Shown: positions 33,924 to 42,368 of the stretch, one piece after another
Position numbering within the stretch: the stretch's first letter is position 1
Layout: each line of letters starts with the position of its first letter
NCBI GenBank assembly: GCA_949285425.1
Contig: CASEAJ010000054.1
Span: 1-51,935 of the forward strand
Source: an uncultured Porphyromonadaceae bacterium
GTDB lineage: Bacteria; Bacteroidota; Bacteroidia; Bacteroidales; Paludibacteraceae
DNA length: 51,935 bases
Reading direction: 5' to 3'
The notes under the pieces: model-generated
Told to the model about the DNA's origin: nothing
Seen by the model: the letters and a program-made list of their open reading frames with translations, nothing else
Database searches by the model: none
Program-made: the position numbers and the translations under genes

Positions 33924-35996
33924 TTACTTTAAAACAACACAATCCAACCCGATCACATTACCACTACCATGGCTTTCAGGATTCTTCCCTGCCAATTCCA
34001 CCCTCAGACGAATTTTCCCGTCCTCCATAGGAGAGAATTTACCCAAACTGATCGGACCGGAATTTCTCACATCAAATTGAGGTGCGCTACAACCATCGAA
34101 ACTGTTCTGTACAAGCCGGCCGTTTACAATAAAATTCAACATTCCATAATCAGGAGCTTTCGTTACATAAAGAATTACTTCATAACACTTATTTTCTTTA
34201 CAAGGTAATTCAAACTCCAAAAAATTTCCTATTTTCCCTTGTGTACAAATCATTTGCTTGCTTCCACTCCACTTATCATGCTGGAATGTCAACATGCTCT
34301 GTCCATCAACCAATAACTCGTGCGACTTGGCAACCGGTTTCAAATCTTCAAATTCGATTGCACCGGCAGCAATCTTATAAGCGGCTGGATCTTCCGGCTG
34401 CACATAAAGCGTGTGCATAGTTTCCGTCATCGGGGTACAATGCTCCGCAACGGCATCCAAATCACCATACCAGAACACGGTCGCCGCATAATCAACCGTT
34501 CCCGATATCCAACTCAACATTTCTATATCAAAAAGCAAACGTTCATTGAACGGCATTTGGTCGAGATTACGTGTCCTAAAAAATGTGTTATAGCCGGTCG
34601 ACGTTTTCGAATCTGCCCGAGTTGCCCCTCCAAATGGTGTATAAAAAGGTATCACCGGAGCCCACGAACTATTGTAATAATCCTCTGTACCTGTACCCAA
34701 ATGAGAAGGGAACGTATCATTGTCTATCCATATTTTTTCATCGCCTTCACCATACCAGGCCAATGTGTGGTTAAACAGCGACAACACATCACCACGGTAA
34801 ACACCACGTCCCTTTAACGTTGCAAAATTCCACTCCACACAAGCCGCATGGTTATCAGAATTGGCTTCCACATGTATCCCGCGTTCCTGTCTCCATGACG
34901 CATGGAAATAAAGCGTCCGTTCATCCCAACTCCATTTGTCAGTACAAATAGAAACATCATAACGCACCGGAACAGAAGACAAATTTATCAATTGAAACGT
35001 TGCATTATCTCGATAGGGCATCACCCAACGGCTTTTCACACATCCTTTGCCATCGGACGACAAAAACCAACTATCTGATTTAGGAGCCCCCATGCCTCCT
35101 CCGGAAAAATCACTCAAAGGCACTTCCACTGTATTCGCTCCATCAAAAGTCATTTTAACAATCAATTCACGCATAACCTGCTCATAAGAAGAATGCTCCA
35201 CATCCACCTTGATAGTCAATTCACGAACAGCCCTGCTACCTTCAGGAAGATTTACAGTCAATACGCCTTCACCACGCAACAATCCCGACTTAGATTCCGA
35301 TAATCCGTCTTCAAAAGCCGGATGGCAAAGCAAAAGTGAATCTATCTCAGCCAACTTTTCCTTATTAGCCTCGACCAAGGCCATAGAAAACGTTTCAACC
35401 CGAGTTCCTTCCGGGTACTTACGATAATTGATATTGTAGTATTTAGGTGATGGAAGAACCGAGTCCGGAAGTTCAAACGTGATTTTCAACCCTTCATTGT
35501 ATGGGATTGGTAAAAACAAAGAATTCCCCCCTTTCCCATCCGGCGTGTAATTGGGATGCTCCTGCAACAAAGCTGTACCCAAATCCAACCCCGAACGCAT
35601 CAAGTCATACGCAGGTATCTCCCACTGCGGAACTTCCGAATGATCAAAATAAAAACGCATCACTCCGCGTTTATCCATTGTCGTCAACCAAAAACGAGTT
35701 ATCACCCCCGGTCCATTCTGGTCGAACAAGACATTCTCTTGCCGATCATCTACCGTATCGACCCGAATAATTCCAAATCCGTCATTATTGGCAAACCAAC
35801 CTGCCGCATTCGGCTGCACGGAACGCCTGTCATAACTACTTTCCAAGTGAGACGAGAAAGGGATCAATGGATAACGAGCCGCTTCTTCATAACTCACCAT
35901 TTCATCTAACAGCGAATTAAAAGTAATATCATATTTTTTGCCACAAGAACTGATCAACAAACAAAATAAAAGCAATGGCACATAAATAAATTTCAT
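33924..35996 (-). CDS. GH172 (DUF2961) lipoprotein, possible fructofuranosidase or difructose-anhydride enzyme
   Basis: The 690-residue protein has a lipoprotein signal (LLISSC, Cys18) and a DUF2961 domain (about 45-480) with DGFGIIRVDTVDD, GVITRFWLTTMDKRGVMRFY, WYGEGDEKIWID (Glu417, Glu420) and GTGTEDYYNSSW (Glu438); the acidic residues in the last two blocks are candidates for catalysis. A C-terminal beta domain follows (about 560-690). The family was named GH172 after an enzyme acting on difructose dianhydride I, and also contains D-arabinofuranosidases. In this locus a fructan-related activity is the simplest reading. I do not recall it in the B. thetaiotaomicron levan locus. The start at 35996 gives the signal peptide; upstream residues in frame look random. 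Confidence 0.88.
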   Translation of the reverse strand: MKFIYVPLLLFCLLISSCGKKYDITFNSLLDEMVSYEEAARYPLIPFSSHLESSYDRRSVQPNAAGWFANNDGFGIIRVDTVDDRQENVLFDQNGPGVITRFWLTTMDKRGVMRFYFDHSEVPQWEIPAYDLMRSGLDLGTALLQEHPNYTPDGKGGNSLFLPIPYNEGLKITFELPDSVLPSPKYYNINYRKYPEGTRVETFSMALVEANKEKLAEIDSLLLCHPAFEDGLSESKSGLLRGEGVLTVNLPEGSRAVRELTIKVDVEHSSYEQVMRELIVKMTFDGANTVEVPLSDFSGGGMGAPKSDSWFLSSDGKGCVKSRWVMPYRDNATFQLINLSSVPVRYDVSICTDKWSWDERTLYFHASWRQERGIHVEANSDNHAACVEWNFATLKGRGVYRGDVLSLFNHTLAWYGEGDEKIWIDNDTFPSHLGTGTEDYYNSSWAPVIPFYTPFGGATRADSKTSTGYNTFFRTRNLDQMPFNERLLFDIEMLSWISGTVDYAATVFWYGDLDAVAEHCTPMTETMHTLYVQPEDPAAYKIAAGAIEFEDLKPVAKSHELLVDGQSMLTFQHDKWSGSKQMICTQGKIGNFLEFELPCKENKCYEVILYVTKAPDYGMLNFIVNGRLVQNSFDGCSAPQFDVRNSGPISLGKFSPMEDGKIRLRVELAGKNPESHGSGNVIGLDCVVLK

Positions 35997-36367
35997 GACT
36001 TTGGGTTTAATTAGAAAAACATATCCTGCCCTTTTCACCATTTCCACATACATTCTCGGCTGGCCTAAGTTCCGAAATGACTCAAGACAGGTTGATAATG
36101 ACTGCTAAAGACATCGGCTGTGAAGTAATCCTGCCAATCTCATAAATTCATTCTCTGAACCAACAGAAAGACAGCAATCCGAAATATATGGCCTTAAGAC
36201 AAATCAGCAAGACATAACATGAATAAAACAACTTGCGATAGCAGATTAAACAACTAACTATAGAAAGTCTGACAACTCTGCTATAGTTAGTTATTCTATC
36301 TCTTAGGTTAAACCTTTTTATCTTTCCCTCAGAAGAGTTCAACACTACATCGGACTTGCATAGGGAA
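35997..36367. other. 371-bp gap inside the fructan locus
   Basis: No gene is supported. This is the largest gap in the minus-strand locus and holds a 12-bp perfect stem at 36252-36292. It could contain a promoter for the GH172 gene or an mRNA processing site, but no clear -7/-33 pair was found. Confidence 0.6.
36252..36292 (-). repeat. hairpin in the gap between the two-repeat protein and GH172
   Basis: AACTAACTATAG (36252-36263) and CTATAGTTAGTT (36281-36292) are perfect inverted repeats around 17 bases. No T run follows on the minus strand, so it is less likely a simple terminator than an mRNA 3'-end stabiliser or processing site. Confidence 0.7.
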
Positions 36368-37630
36368 TCACTTAAAAATCTTTTTCGAGTGAACTTTACC
36401 CAACTCATCCGTTTGGCGAAGGATATACACTCCCGAATTCACATCACTCGGGATGTAACTTGCTCCATCCCATACTGCCACACGCGTTCCATTAACACTG
36501 TAAAGTTCACTCTTCACAATTCGTGCAGAAACTACATCCGAAACAACGACATTACCGGTAGACGTTGTACCATCCGACAGATAAAGTTCGTCTACATAAA
36601 TATCTATCGGCTCAGTAAATGTTTCATCTTCTTTCGTATCTACCGCATGGGCTTGTAAAATGATTATCTGCAACGGTTCTCCCGCCAAAACATTCTCAGG
36701 TATATCGAAACGTAATTCCTGCCACTTACCAACTTCTGTATAGTCAGCAGAGAGCACTTGCTTTTGAGTTTCTCCCGGCGACTGCAATTCCAAAGCAACT
36801 GGTCCGGCAATATCCTTTTTCACCAACATGGTAAAATATTTATAAGGACTCAAGTCATGGACCTTAAGATTCCTATTTATCGCTCCGGCAAAAACTTCAT
36901 CATTTTTTTCTCTTACTATTTTCAAGCAACTTACTGTTTCATTAACACCGGCTTTATCTGGATTATCCACAATAAGTGCTTTCTTACTTAACTCATCACC
37001 AGGAAATGGAAGCCAACCGCCGGCATTCAAATCCTCACCATTGAACCCAAACGCCGGCATCGCCTTGTGTAAAGTAATTTCATCGGCATACATTATGCAG
37101 TCCTCAAAATTGTCATTATCATTTTCCACTTCCCTATGTATTTCCACCAAAATTTTCGTCAAACCGGTTTCTCCCAAGCTGGAAATATTGATAATCGGGA
37201 ATGTGAGCTTTTGCCAAGAACCATCCACCGCCGTATAATGACCCCAAATCATGCTACTGTTCCCCCCAGTCAAGTTTTGCAATTCTACACATACTTTACC
37301 CGGGTAAGGCTTCTTGACCAACATGGTCAATGAATTATATTCCGCTATATTGGGTACATCAAAACTTTCGGACAAAGCACCTTCCCACGGCCAACCGATT
37401 TCATCGGTATCACCCGTTTCTTTAGGCCTAAGCATCGATATACATTTCCCTGTGGCATTCACTGCATCCGGCGATGGATTTGCGACTTCTTGTACATTCG
37501 TTGGCCCTGCAAAATTTTGCCAAACAATTCCAGTTGTTTCATCGCCATAAATTACCAAATCATCTTGTGCCGCCAACGGCATTGCCATTGCCAAAGCCAA
37601 TGACATTGTAAACAAAAAATTCTTTTTCAT
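36368..37630 (-). CDS. secreted two-repeat surface protein with type IX-like sorting tail
   Basis: I do not recognise a named family for this 420-residue protein. Residues 1-21 form a signal peptide (MKKNFLFTMSLALAMAMPLA). Two related beta-sandwich-like units follow (about 25-190 and 200-355): both contain a form of Y-x-LTMLVKK (NSLTMLVKKPYPGKVCVELQ; KYFTMLVKKDIAGPVALELQ), then WQKLTFPI or WQELRFDI, and end in YADEITLHK or YVDELYLSD. These look like carbohydrate-binding modules. The last 65 residues (SELYSVNGTRV, SGVYILRQ, GKVHSKKIFK) match the pattern of type A type IX secretion sorting domains. It lies between the GH172 and the divergent GH32 genes, so it may be an exported fructan-binding protein. 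Confidence 0.82.
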   Translation of the reverse strand: MKKNFLFTMSLALAMAMPLAAQDDLVIYGDETTGIVWQNFAGPTNVQEVANPSPDAVNATGKCISMLRPKETGDTDEIGWPWEGALSESFDVPNIAEYNSLTMLVKKPYPGKVCVELQNLTGGNSSMIWGHYTAVDGSWQKLTFPIINISSLGETGLTKILVEIHREVENDNDNFEDCIMYADEITLHKAMPAFGFNGEDLNAGGWLPFPGDELSKKALIVDNPDKAGVNETVSCLKIVREKNDEVFAGAINRNLKVHDLSPYKYFTMLVKKDIAGPVALELQSPGETQKQVLSADYTEVGKWQELRFDIPENVLAGEPLQIIILQAHAVDTKEDETFTEPIDIYVDELYLSDGTTSTGNVVVSDVVSARIVKSELYSVNGTRVAVWDGASYIPSDVNSGVYILRQTDELGKVHSKKIFK

Positions 37631-37660
37631 ACAAAATACATTTAAAAGTTAAAAAAAGAT

Positions 37661-39199
37661 CTATTCATAAATTTTTATGTCTGAAAATGAGACATTCATT
37701 CCTTTTTCTGTAAATATGGCCCATGGGTTGCCATACATCTTGTCAATACGGTTAGAAAACGCCACCTGGTCGTTTACATACATCACACATACAGACTTTT
37801 CCGTCACTATCTTCACATCAAATTTTTTATCGGCAGGAACCGACATTTCCACACTAGTCTGCAATTGGCTTGTTCCGCTAACCCAATCATCTTTCGACAT
37901 AACTAATCTGGCATTTTCCATATCAAACCGAATGGAATATACTTCCGTCTTGTCATCGCACACTCCAAAAGCGAAACCGAAGTCATCATCTTCATTGGCA
38001 GCCTGAACGGTAGCCTCTATCTTACATGCCTTGGTCAAGCGAGGAAACACAGCAGAGGCCTTCTCTGAAAGCGAATACATCCTACCTTCCTCCATTTCGA
38101 TTACCGTACCCGTCGACGCAATTAAGGCATTCTCTTTCGGACTCACGAATTTACCATCAACACCGCCCGGGATTTTCACATGTATCGTCCCATCACCATT
38201 GAACAACATACGATGAAACACCATTGAACCACCCCACTGATCCGGATCACCATCGCCTATGCGTGTCGGACACCAACCTACCAAATAACGTTCTGTCCCG
38301 TTTGACATGGTTTTTGCCGCATAAAAAGCAATACCATCAAAGGTATCTTTTTCCGGCTTCAGCCACGGTCCATCCAATGACTTGGCATAACGATAATGCA
38401 CCTGACGATCGGCCACATTGGAATAGGTCAAATACCAGTACTTCCCTTCCTTGAAAACATCAGCACACTCCATGACCCAAATGGACGGATCGGTGTACAA
38501 CGGTTTTTCCAATTTCCAAGCATCATCATCCTGCAAAGTTTTCGAAGTAAAGACAGCCAACGTAGCCCCGGCACTGCTATGTGTCGTTACCACCATCTTA
38601 TACAACCCGCTTTCTTCATCATAAAAGACATGAGGGTCACGACAATCGTTTTCCACATAATCGCCCTTTCCACGGAGAGACAGATAAAAATTGTCTTCTC
38701 CCTTTTTAGTCCATGTCTTCATATCCTTTGATGTGGTCAACAAAATGGCTTGGGTCGGAACTCCCATCGCTTCCCAAGTCCATTGATGCCCTGTATAAAA
38801 AGCACAGTATTCGCCAGTTTCAAGATCTTTTATCACACTTCCGGTACCTAACGCCACATCTTGTTCATCTTCAGCCCCACAAGGTATTGTTTCACCTCCA
38901 AAGGTGAAAGAGGAAAGATCGGTAGAATAAACCATGTGCCAAGGATGTAAAAACGGGTAACCGGTACGCCAATCTTGCAAATAAAACACATAGAAAGTCC
39001 CATTGTCATAAAACGGTATCGGATCACCAACCCAACCGTTAACAGGCTTATACCACGTGGCGTAACCGCCACTTTCCTTTACTCCTCGACAATCGGTCGT
39101 ACGGTCTATCTCCTCTTGGGGATACACATCATTCCCTTTACAAGACGAGATATTCAAGACGACCAATGTAAGCAATGCATAAACACTATAAAATTTCAT
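37661..39199 (-). CDS. divergent GH32 lipoprotein, probable surface endo-fructanase (BT1760-like)
   Basis: The 512-residue protein has a lipobox (NISSC, Cys20). The GH32 catalytic blocks are present in altered form: GWVGDPIPFYDNG replaces the usual W-x-NDPNG (Asp59 as nucleophile), CRDPHVF keeps the RDP stabiliser (Asp188), and WVMECADVF replaces ECPD (Glu244). This variant pattern and its place beside the SusC/D genes match BT1760, the surface endo-levanase of the B. thetaiotaomicron levan locus as I recall it. A C-terminal beta-sandwich follows from about residue 340. It lies 35 bases after the DUF4960 gene. Confidence 0.88.
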   Translation of the reverse strand: MKFYSVYALLTLVVLNISSCKGNDVYPQEEIDRTTDCRGVKESGGYATWYKPVNGWVGDPIPFYDNGTFYVFYLQDWRTGYPFLHPWHMVYSTDLSSFTFGGETIPCGAEDEQDVALGTGSVIKDLETGEYCAFYTGHQWTWEAMGVPTQAILLTTSKDMKTWTKKGEDNFYLSLRGKGDYVENDCRDPHVFYDEESGLYKMVVTTHSSAGATLAVFTSKTLQDDDAWKLEKPLYTDPSIWVMECADVFKEGKYWYLTYSNVADRQVHYRYAKSLDGPWLKPEKDTFDGIAFYAAKTMSNGTERYLVGWCPTRIGDGDPDQWGGSMVFHRMLFNGDGTIHVKIPGGVDGKFVSPKENALIASTGTVIEMEEGRMYSLSEKASAVFPRLTKACKIEATVQAANEDDDFGFAFGVCDDKTEVYSIRFDMENARLVMSKDDWVSGTSQLQTSVEMSVPADKKFDVKIVTEKSVCVMYVNDQVAFSNRIDKMYGNPWAIFTEKGMNVSFSDIKIYE

Positions 39200-39234
39200 A
39201 AACCCATTTGTTTAAATTCAACACAATACCCACA

Positions 39235-40635
39235 CTATTCACTCAGGTATTCAAATATATTCAAAGTCATTTTCGTTATATTCGAATAATATTCATTGGC
39301 AGTCACCTTCTCCTGCTCATAATACCAGTCATAAGAAGGAGCTCCTACACAAACTGCAGTACCTTTTCCACCCGACACACCTTCAAATACAGATATGGCC
39401 ACTTTTTCATTACAATCATCATCCCAGTTAAAAGAAGCCAATGGCATTCCACCGGTCTTAGATGACCAATCAGCCCAATCTTGCTTATAAGGAGCAACCA
39501 AATCCCATGGGCAACCGATATTCCGACGTAACGATATACCTTCACCTATAAACCAAACCACAGGCCATGACTGCGTCATCTTATCTATCAACAAATCTTT
39601 ATATATCGGATGTGATTCGCAACCCGTAATCGCAATACCCCACTCTTCGCCTGGAGCGTTTACCTGATCCGCTGTTCCGAAACTACCAAAAGCATTGTTA
39701 GGCGCATAAGTGTCTGGAGTTATGCCCAAACTTCCAGTATACAGACAAGCTGTACCCGACAAGAACACATTTCCACCGCCTTCATAATATGTCTTTATCG
39801 CTTCAATAACAGCCTTATTCGTCGCAATCATAGGCAAGGTGTTGGTTTGTTCGTAATGGAACCACACTGCCGTAAACATATTCAATGGCACAGAACCGTC
39901 CTTCAAGGCCTCCAATGAAACATATTGGCTGTTCGGCACATTGTCCAGCATCCATTCTGCCGCAGTCTTTTCATCTGCATTCGACAAGCCATCCAGTGTC
40001 GCAGCTGTTCCCAAGAATGCATAAGTATGATCACTTTGTATTACCGTCACCTCATAAGTAAAAGTATTATCCATAAATTCCAAAGTGTACTCAACCGGAT
40101 TTGTGAAATTCTGAGCAACTGATGCATCCGGAGACAACACGGCTCCTTCCGTATATTCTACAGTAGGAATCATGCTCGTTATGTCCACTGTGGTCGGAAC
40201 CGTTACACTAATTTTATTGTTTTGCTGATCAATCACCCCATTATACCGCCCATCCAAAACAAATTTGGTTATCTTGGCACTAAGCGCTTCTGCCGATACT
40301 TTATATATGTTGTATAAGTTTCCGTTAAGAACTTTGTATTCCACCTCACGGGTAAAGTTTTGGACCACCCCCGAAGCAGGTGCTATCTCGGCACCTTCAG
40401 CAATTACGATATCCGGAGCCAAAGCCGAAACATCAGTTTTCGGGGGAAGAAGCAATTTTATTGTCAGGTTTTTATTGTCTATATCACCTTGTACGCCATT
40501 AATCGAAAATTCATGGATTGTCACATCGGCAGTCAAATCCAATGTTTCACGCTCACTTTCGCATGCCGTCCCCAAAAACATGCACCCGAATAAAGTCATC
40601 GCCCAATTCACATATTTGTTCATAATTCTTTTCAT
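39235..40635 (-). CDS. DUF4960 surface glycan-binding lipoprotein (BT1761-like)
   Basis: The 466-residue protein has a lipoprotein signal (MFLGTAC). Two consecutive Ig-like repeats of the DUF5018 type follow: IHEFSINGVQGDIDN to VVQNFTREVEYKV and ITKFVLDGRYNGVID to VAQNFTNPVEYTL, each about 75 residues. The C-terminal part (about 205-466) is a DUF4960-like domain with FTAVWFHYEQTNTLP and YYEGGGNVFLSGTA. It should bind fructan at the cell surface next to SusC/D. ATG 40635 was chosen 10 bases after the SusD stop; MNKYVNW four codons later is an alternative. Confidence 0.88.
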   Translation of the reverse strand: MKRIMNKYVNWAMTLFGCMFLGTACESERETLDLTADVTIHEFSINGVQGDIDNKNLTIKLLLPPKTDVSALAPDIVIAEGAEIAPASGVVQNFTREVEYKVLNGNLYNIYKVSAEALSAKITKFVLDGRYNGVIDQQNNKISVTVPTTVDITSMIPTVEYTEGAVLSPDASVAQNFTNPVEYTLEFMDNTFTYEVTVIQSDHTYAFLGTAATLDGLSNADEKTAAEWMLDNVPNSQYVSLEALKDGSVPLNMFTAVWFHYEQTNTLPMIATNKAVIEAIKTYYEGGGNVFLSGTACLYTGSLGITPDTYAPNNAFGSFGTADQVNAPGEEWGIAITGCESHPIYKDLLIDKMTQSWPVVWFIGEGISLRRNIGCPWDLVAPYKQDWADWSSKTGGMPLASFNWDDDCNEKVAISVFEGVSGGKGTAVCVGAPSYDWYYEQEKVTANEYYSNITKMTLNIFEYLSE

Positions 40636-40645
40636 GTTATTTTTA

Positions 40646-42349
40646 CTACCAACCATAGTTCTGTTCATATAAATTTTTGCTATACCCAATCTGTTGTTGG
40701 GGTATCGGAGCATACTCGTTTTTATTCTTCACAAAAACTGCTTCCTTCAAATAAGAGCGTCTGGCTCGTTCCGATTGGAAATATTTATTCATCACTTCAT
40801 CCGCTATTCCCCAGCGAACCAAATCAAAGAAACGCATATTCTCCATTGCAAATTCCAAACGACGTTCCCACCTCAACGCATGGCGTGCAAAATCCTGATT
40901 CCAAGTACAATTCACTCCATTTTCATACAAGGCAATCTCCATCAATGGCTTTAAATCCGGATCAGAATAATTAACCAATCCATTGGCACTATCTTTTGCA
41001 CGTTGACGGATGCGATTGATCAGAGGCAAAGCCTCCATTTCCCGGTTCAACTCAATCAATGCTTCTGCCCGCATCAGCAAAACATCTGCATAACGAATGA
41101 GTATCTTATTCAAAGAATTTGCATAATAAGGCGATAAATTCACAAAACAATCACAAGAAGGATCCACATTCTCCTTCATCGAAGCAAAATTGCCGTAAAC
41201 ACCCGGATTTCGGTTCCAAGCATTTTGGAACAATAGTTCTTCATTATATTTATATGGCAATCCATCTATCGCTACTGTATGAAACAACCGTGGATCCGCT
41301 GCCTTGGTACGAGAATAGTTGGCTATATCATAATTTTCCGAATAAACACCATTGGTCACTTTGAACATTGGCAAACCCTTGCTTGTCTTGAATGCATTCA
41401 CCAAATTCTGGCTAGGCTTGTGAAAATCGCAACAACCAAGGCCCTGAGGAACTGCCAAAAAGTCGGCAAAATTCAAATTACCAAACATAGTTCCATCATC
41501 TTTAGAGAACTGAATGGCAAAAATACTTTCTACTCCATTCTCAAATTCGGGCAAAAAGTTATAGCCAAAATCACTTTCCAAATTATATCCTGAGTTCAGC
41601 ACGACATCTGTGTATTCCAACACTTTTTCCAAATCGCCTATATTGATGGAAACCACATTATGTTTTTCATCTTGACGATACGCTTTATACAAATAAGACT
41701 TGGCCAAATAAGATGCTGCTGCATATTTATTTGCACGCCCTAAGTCTTCTTGGCTTTCCGGCAAACTATCATACGCGAACTTAAAGTCAGCAATGATTTT
41801 ATCCCATAATTCTTCATCGGTCAAAGCCCGATTGGATACAAGCGAATATTGATCGGCAGGAGTCTTTTCGTCTACATAAGGCACATATTTAAACAAGATT
41901 TTCAACAAAAAATAAAAATGTCCTCTCAAAAAGCGCATTTCTGCTTGCCGAACTGTTTTTTCCGGAAATTCATCTTTCGACACCTTATCCAATGCATTAA
42001 GAGCCGTATTAGCACGGGAAATGCCACAGTATTGAATAAACCAATAACCATCCGGTTCCGTAAAAGTCGTCGTTATGTGCGTACCCGTTTCATAGCAATG
42101 TTCCGGATAACCATCGTTAGTACCTCCCCCTCCTTTGTAGGCATCATCCGAACGGACATCGCCCCATGCCCATAATTTCACATCACGCATATTCAACAAC
42201 GCTGCATAAGCGGCATTGCAAAAGCGTTCTGCATCCGTCGCTTGTTCCGGATCCAACCCGCTTTGATTTTCCACATCAAGAAAGTCACAAGCCGTCATAG
42301 AAAATACGGCTACAATCACAAATACTAATCTATATTGAAGCTTTTTCAT
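40646..42349 (-). CDS. susD: SusD-like surface glycan-binding lipoprotein (BT1762-like)
   Basis: The 567-residue lipoprotein (lipobox SMTAC, Cys21, then DFLDVENQSG) is the lid of the SusC/D transporter and captures oligosaccharide at the surface. The SusD/RagB pattern is clear: an N-terminal tetratricopeptide region with FCNAAYAALLNMRD and RGHFYFLLKILFKYVPYVDE, and the C-terminal block ILIRYADVLLMRAEALIELN and RWERRLEFAMENMRFFDLVR. It starts 19 bases after susC. Confidence 0.96.
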   Translation of the reverse strand: MKKLQYRLVFVIVAVFSMTACDFLDVENQSGLDPEQATDAERFCNAAYAALLNMRDVKLWAWGDVRSDDAYKGGGGTNDGYPEHCYETGTHITTTFTEPDGYWFIQYCGISRANTALNALDKVSKDEFPEKTVRQAEMRFLRGHFYFLLKILFKYVPYVDEKTPADQYSLVSNRALTDEELWDKIIADFKFAYDSLPESQEDLGRANKYAAASYLAKSYLYKAYRQDEKHNVVSINIGDLEKVLEYTDVVLNSGYNLESDFGYNFLPEFENGVESIFAIQFSKDDGTMFGNLNFADFLAVPQGLGCCDFHKPSQNLVNAFKTSKGLPMFKVTNGVYSENYDIANYSRTKAADPRLFHTVAIDGLPYKYNEELLFQNAWNRNPGVYGNFASMKENVDPSCDCFVNLSPYYANSLNKILIRYADVLLMRAEALIELNREMEALPLINRIRQRAKDSANGLVNYSDPDLKPLMEIALYENGVNCTWNQDFARHALRWERRLEFAMENMRFFDLVRWGIADEVMNKYFQSERARRSYLKEAVFVKNKNEYAPIPQQQIGYSKNLYEQNYGW

Positions 42350-42368
42350 AACTATACTTTTATTTCAT

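Noticed and set aside
32946..33932. Plus-strand open frame of 328 codons opposite the GH32 lipoprotein.
   Set aside because: Antisense shadow with no signal peptide or domain pattern.
36121..36137. A 17-base match (TGAAGTAATCCTGCCAA) to the fructokinase gene at about 29441-29457, suggesting a fructokinase relic in the 371-bp gap.
   Set aside because: The match stops sharply on both sides and no further kinase motif is found in any frame; one such match in 52 kb is possible by chance.
36148..36408. Minus-strand open frame of 86 codons overlapping the end of the two-repeat protein gene.
   Set aside because: Its composition is random-looking, it overlaps a well-supported gene in another frame, and it spans the 12-bp hairpin.
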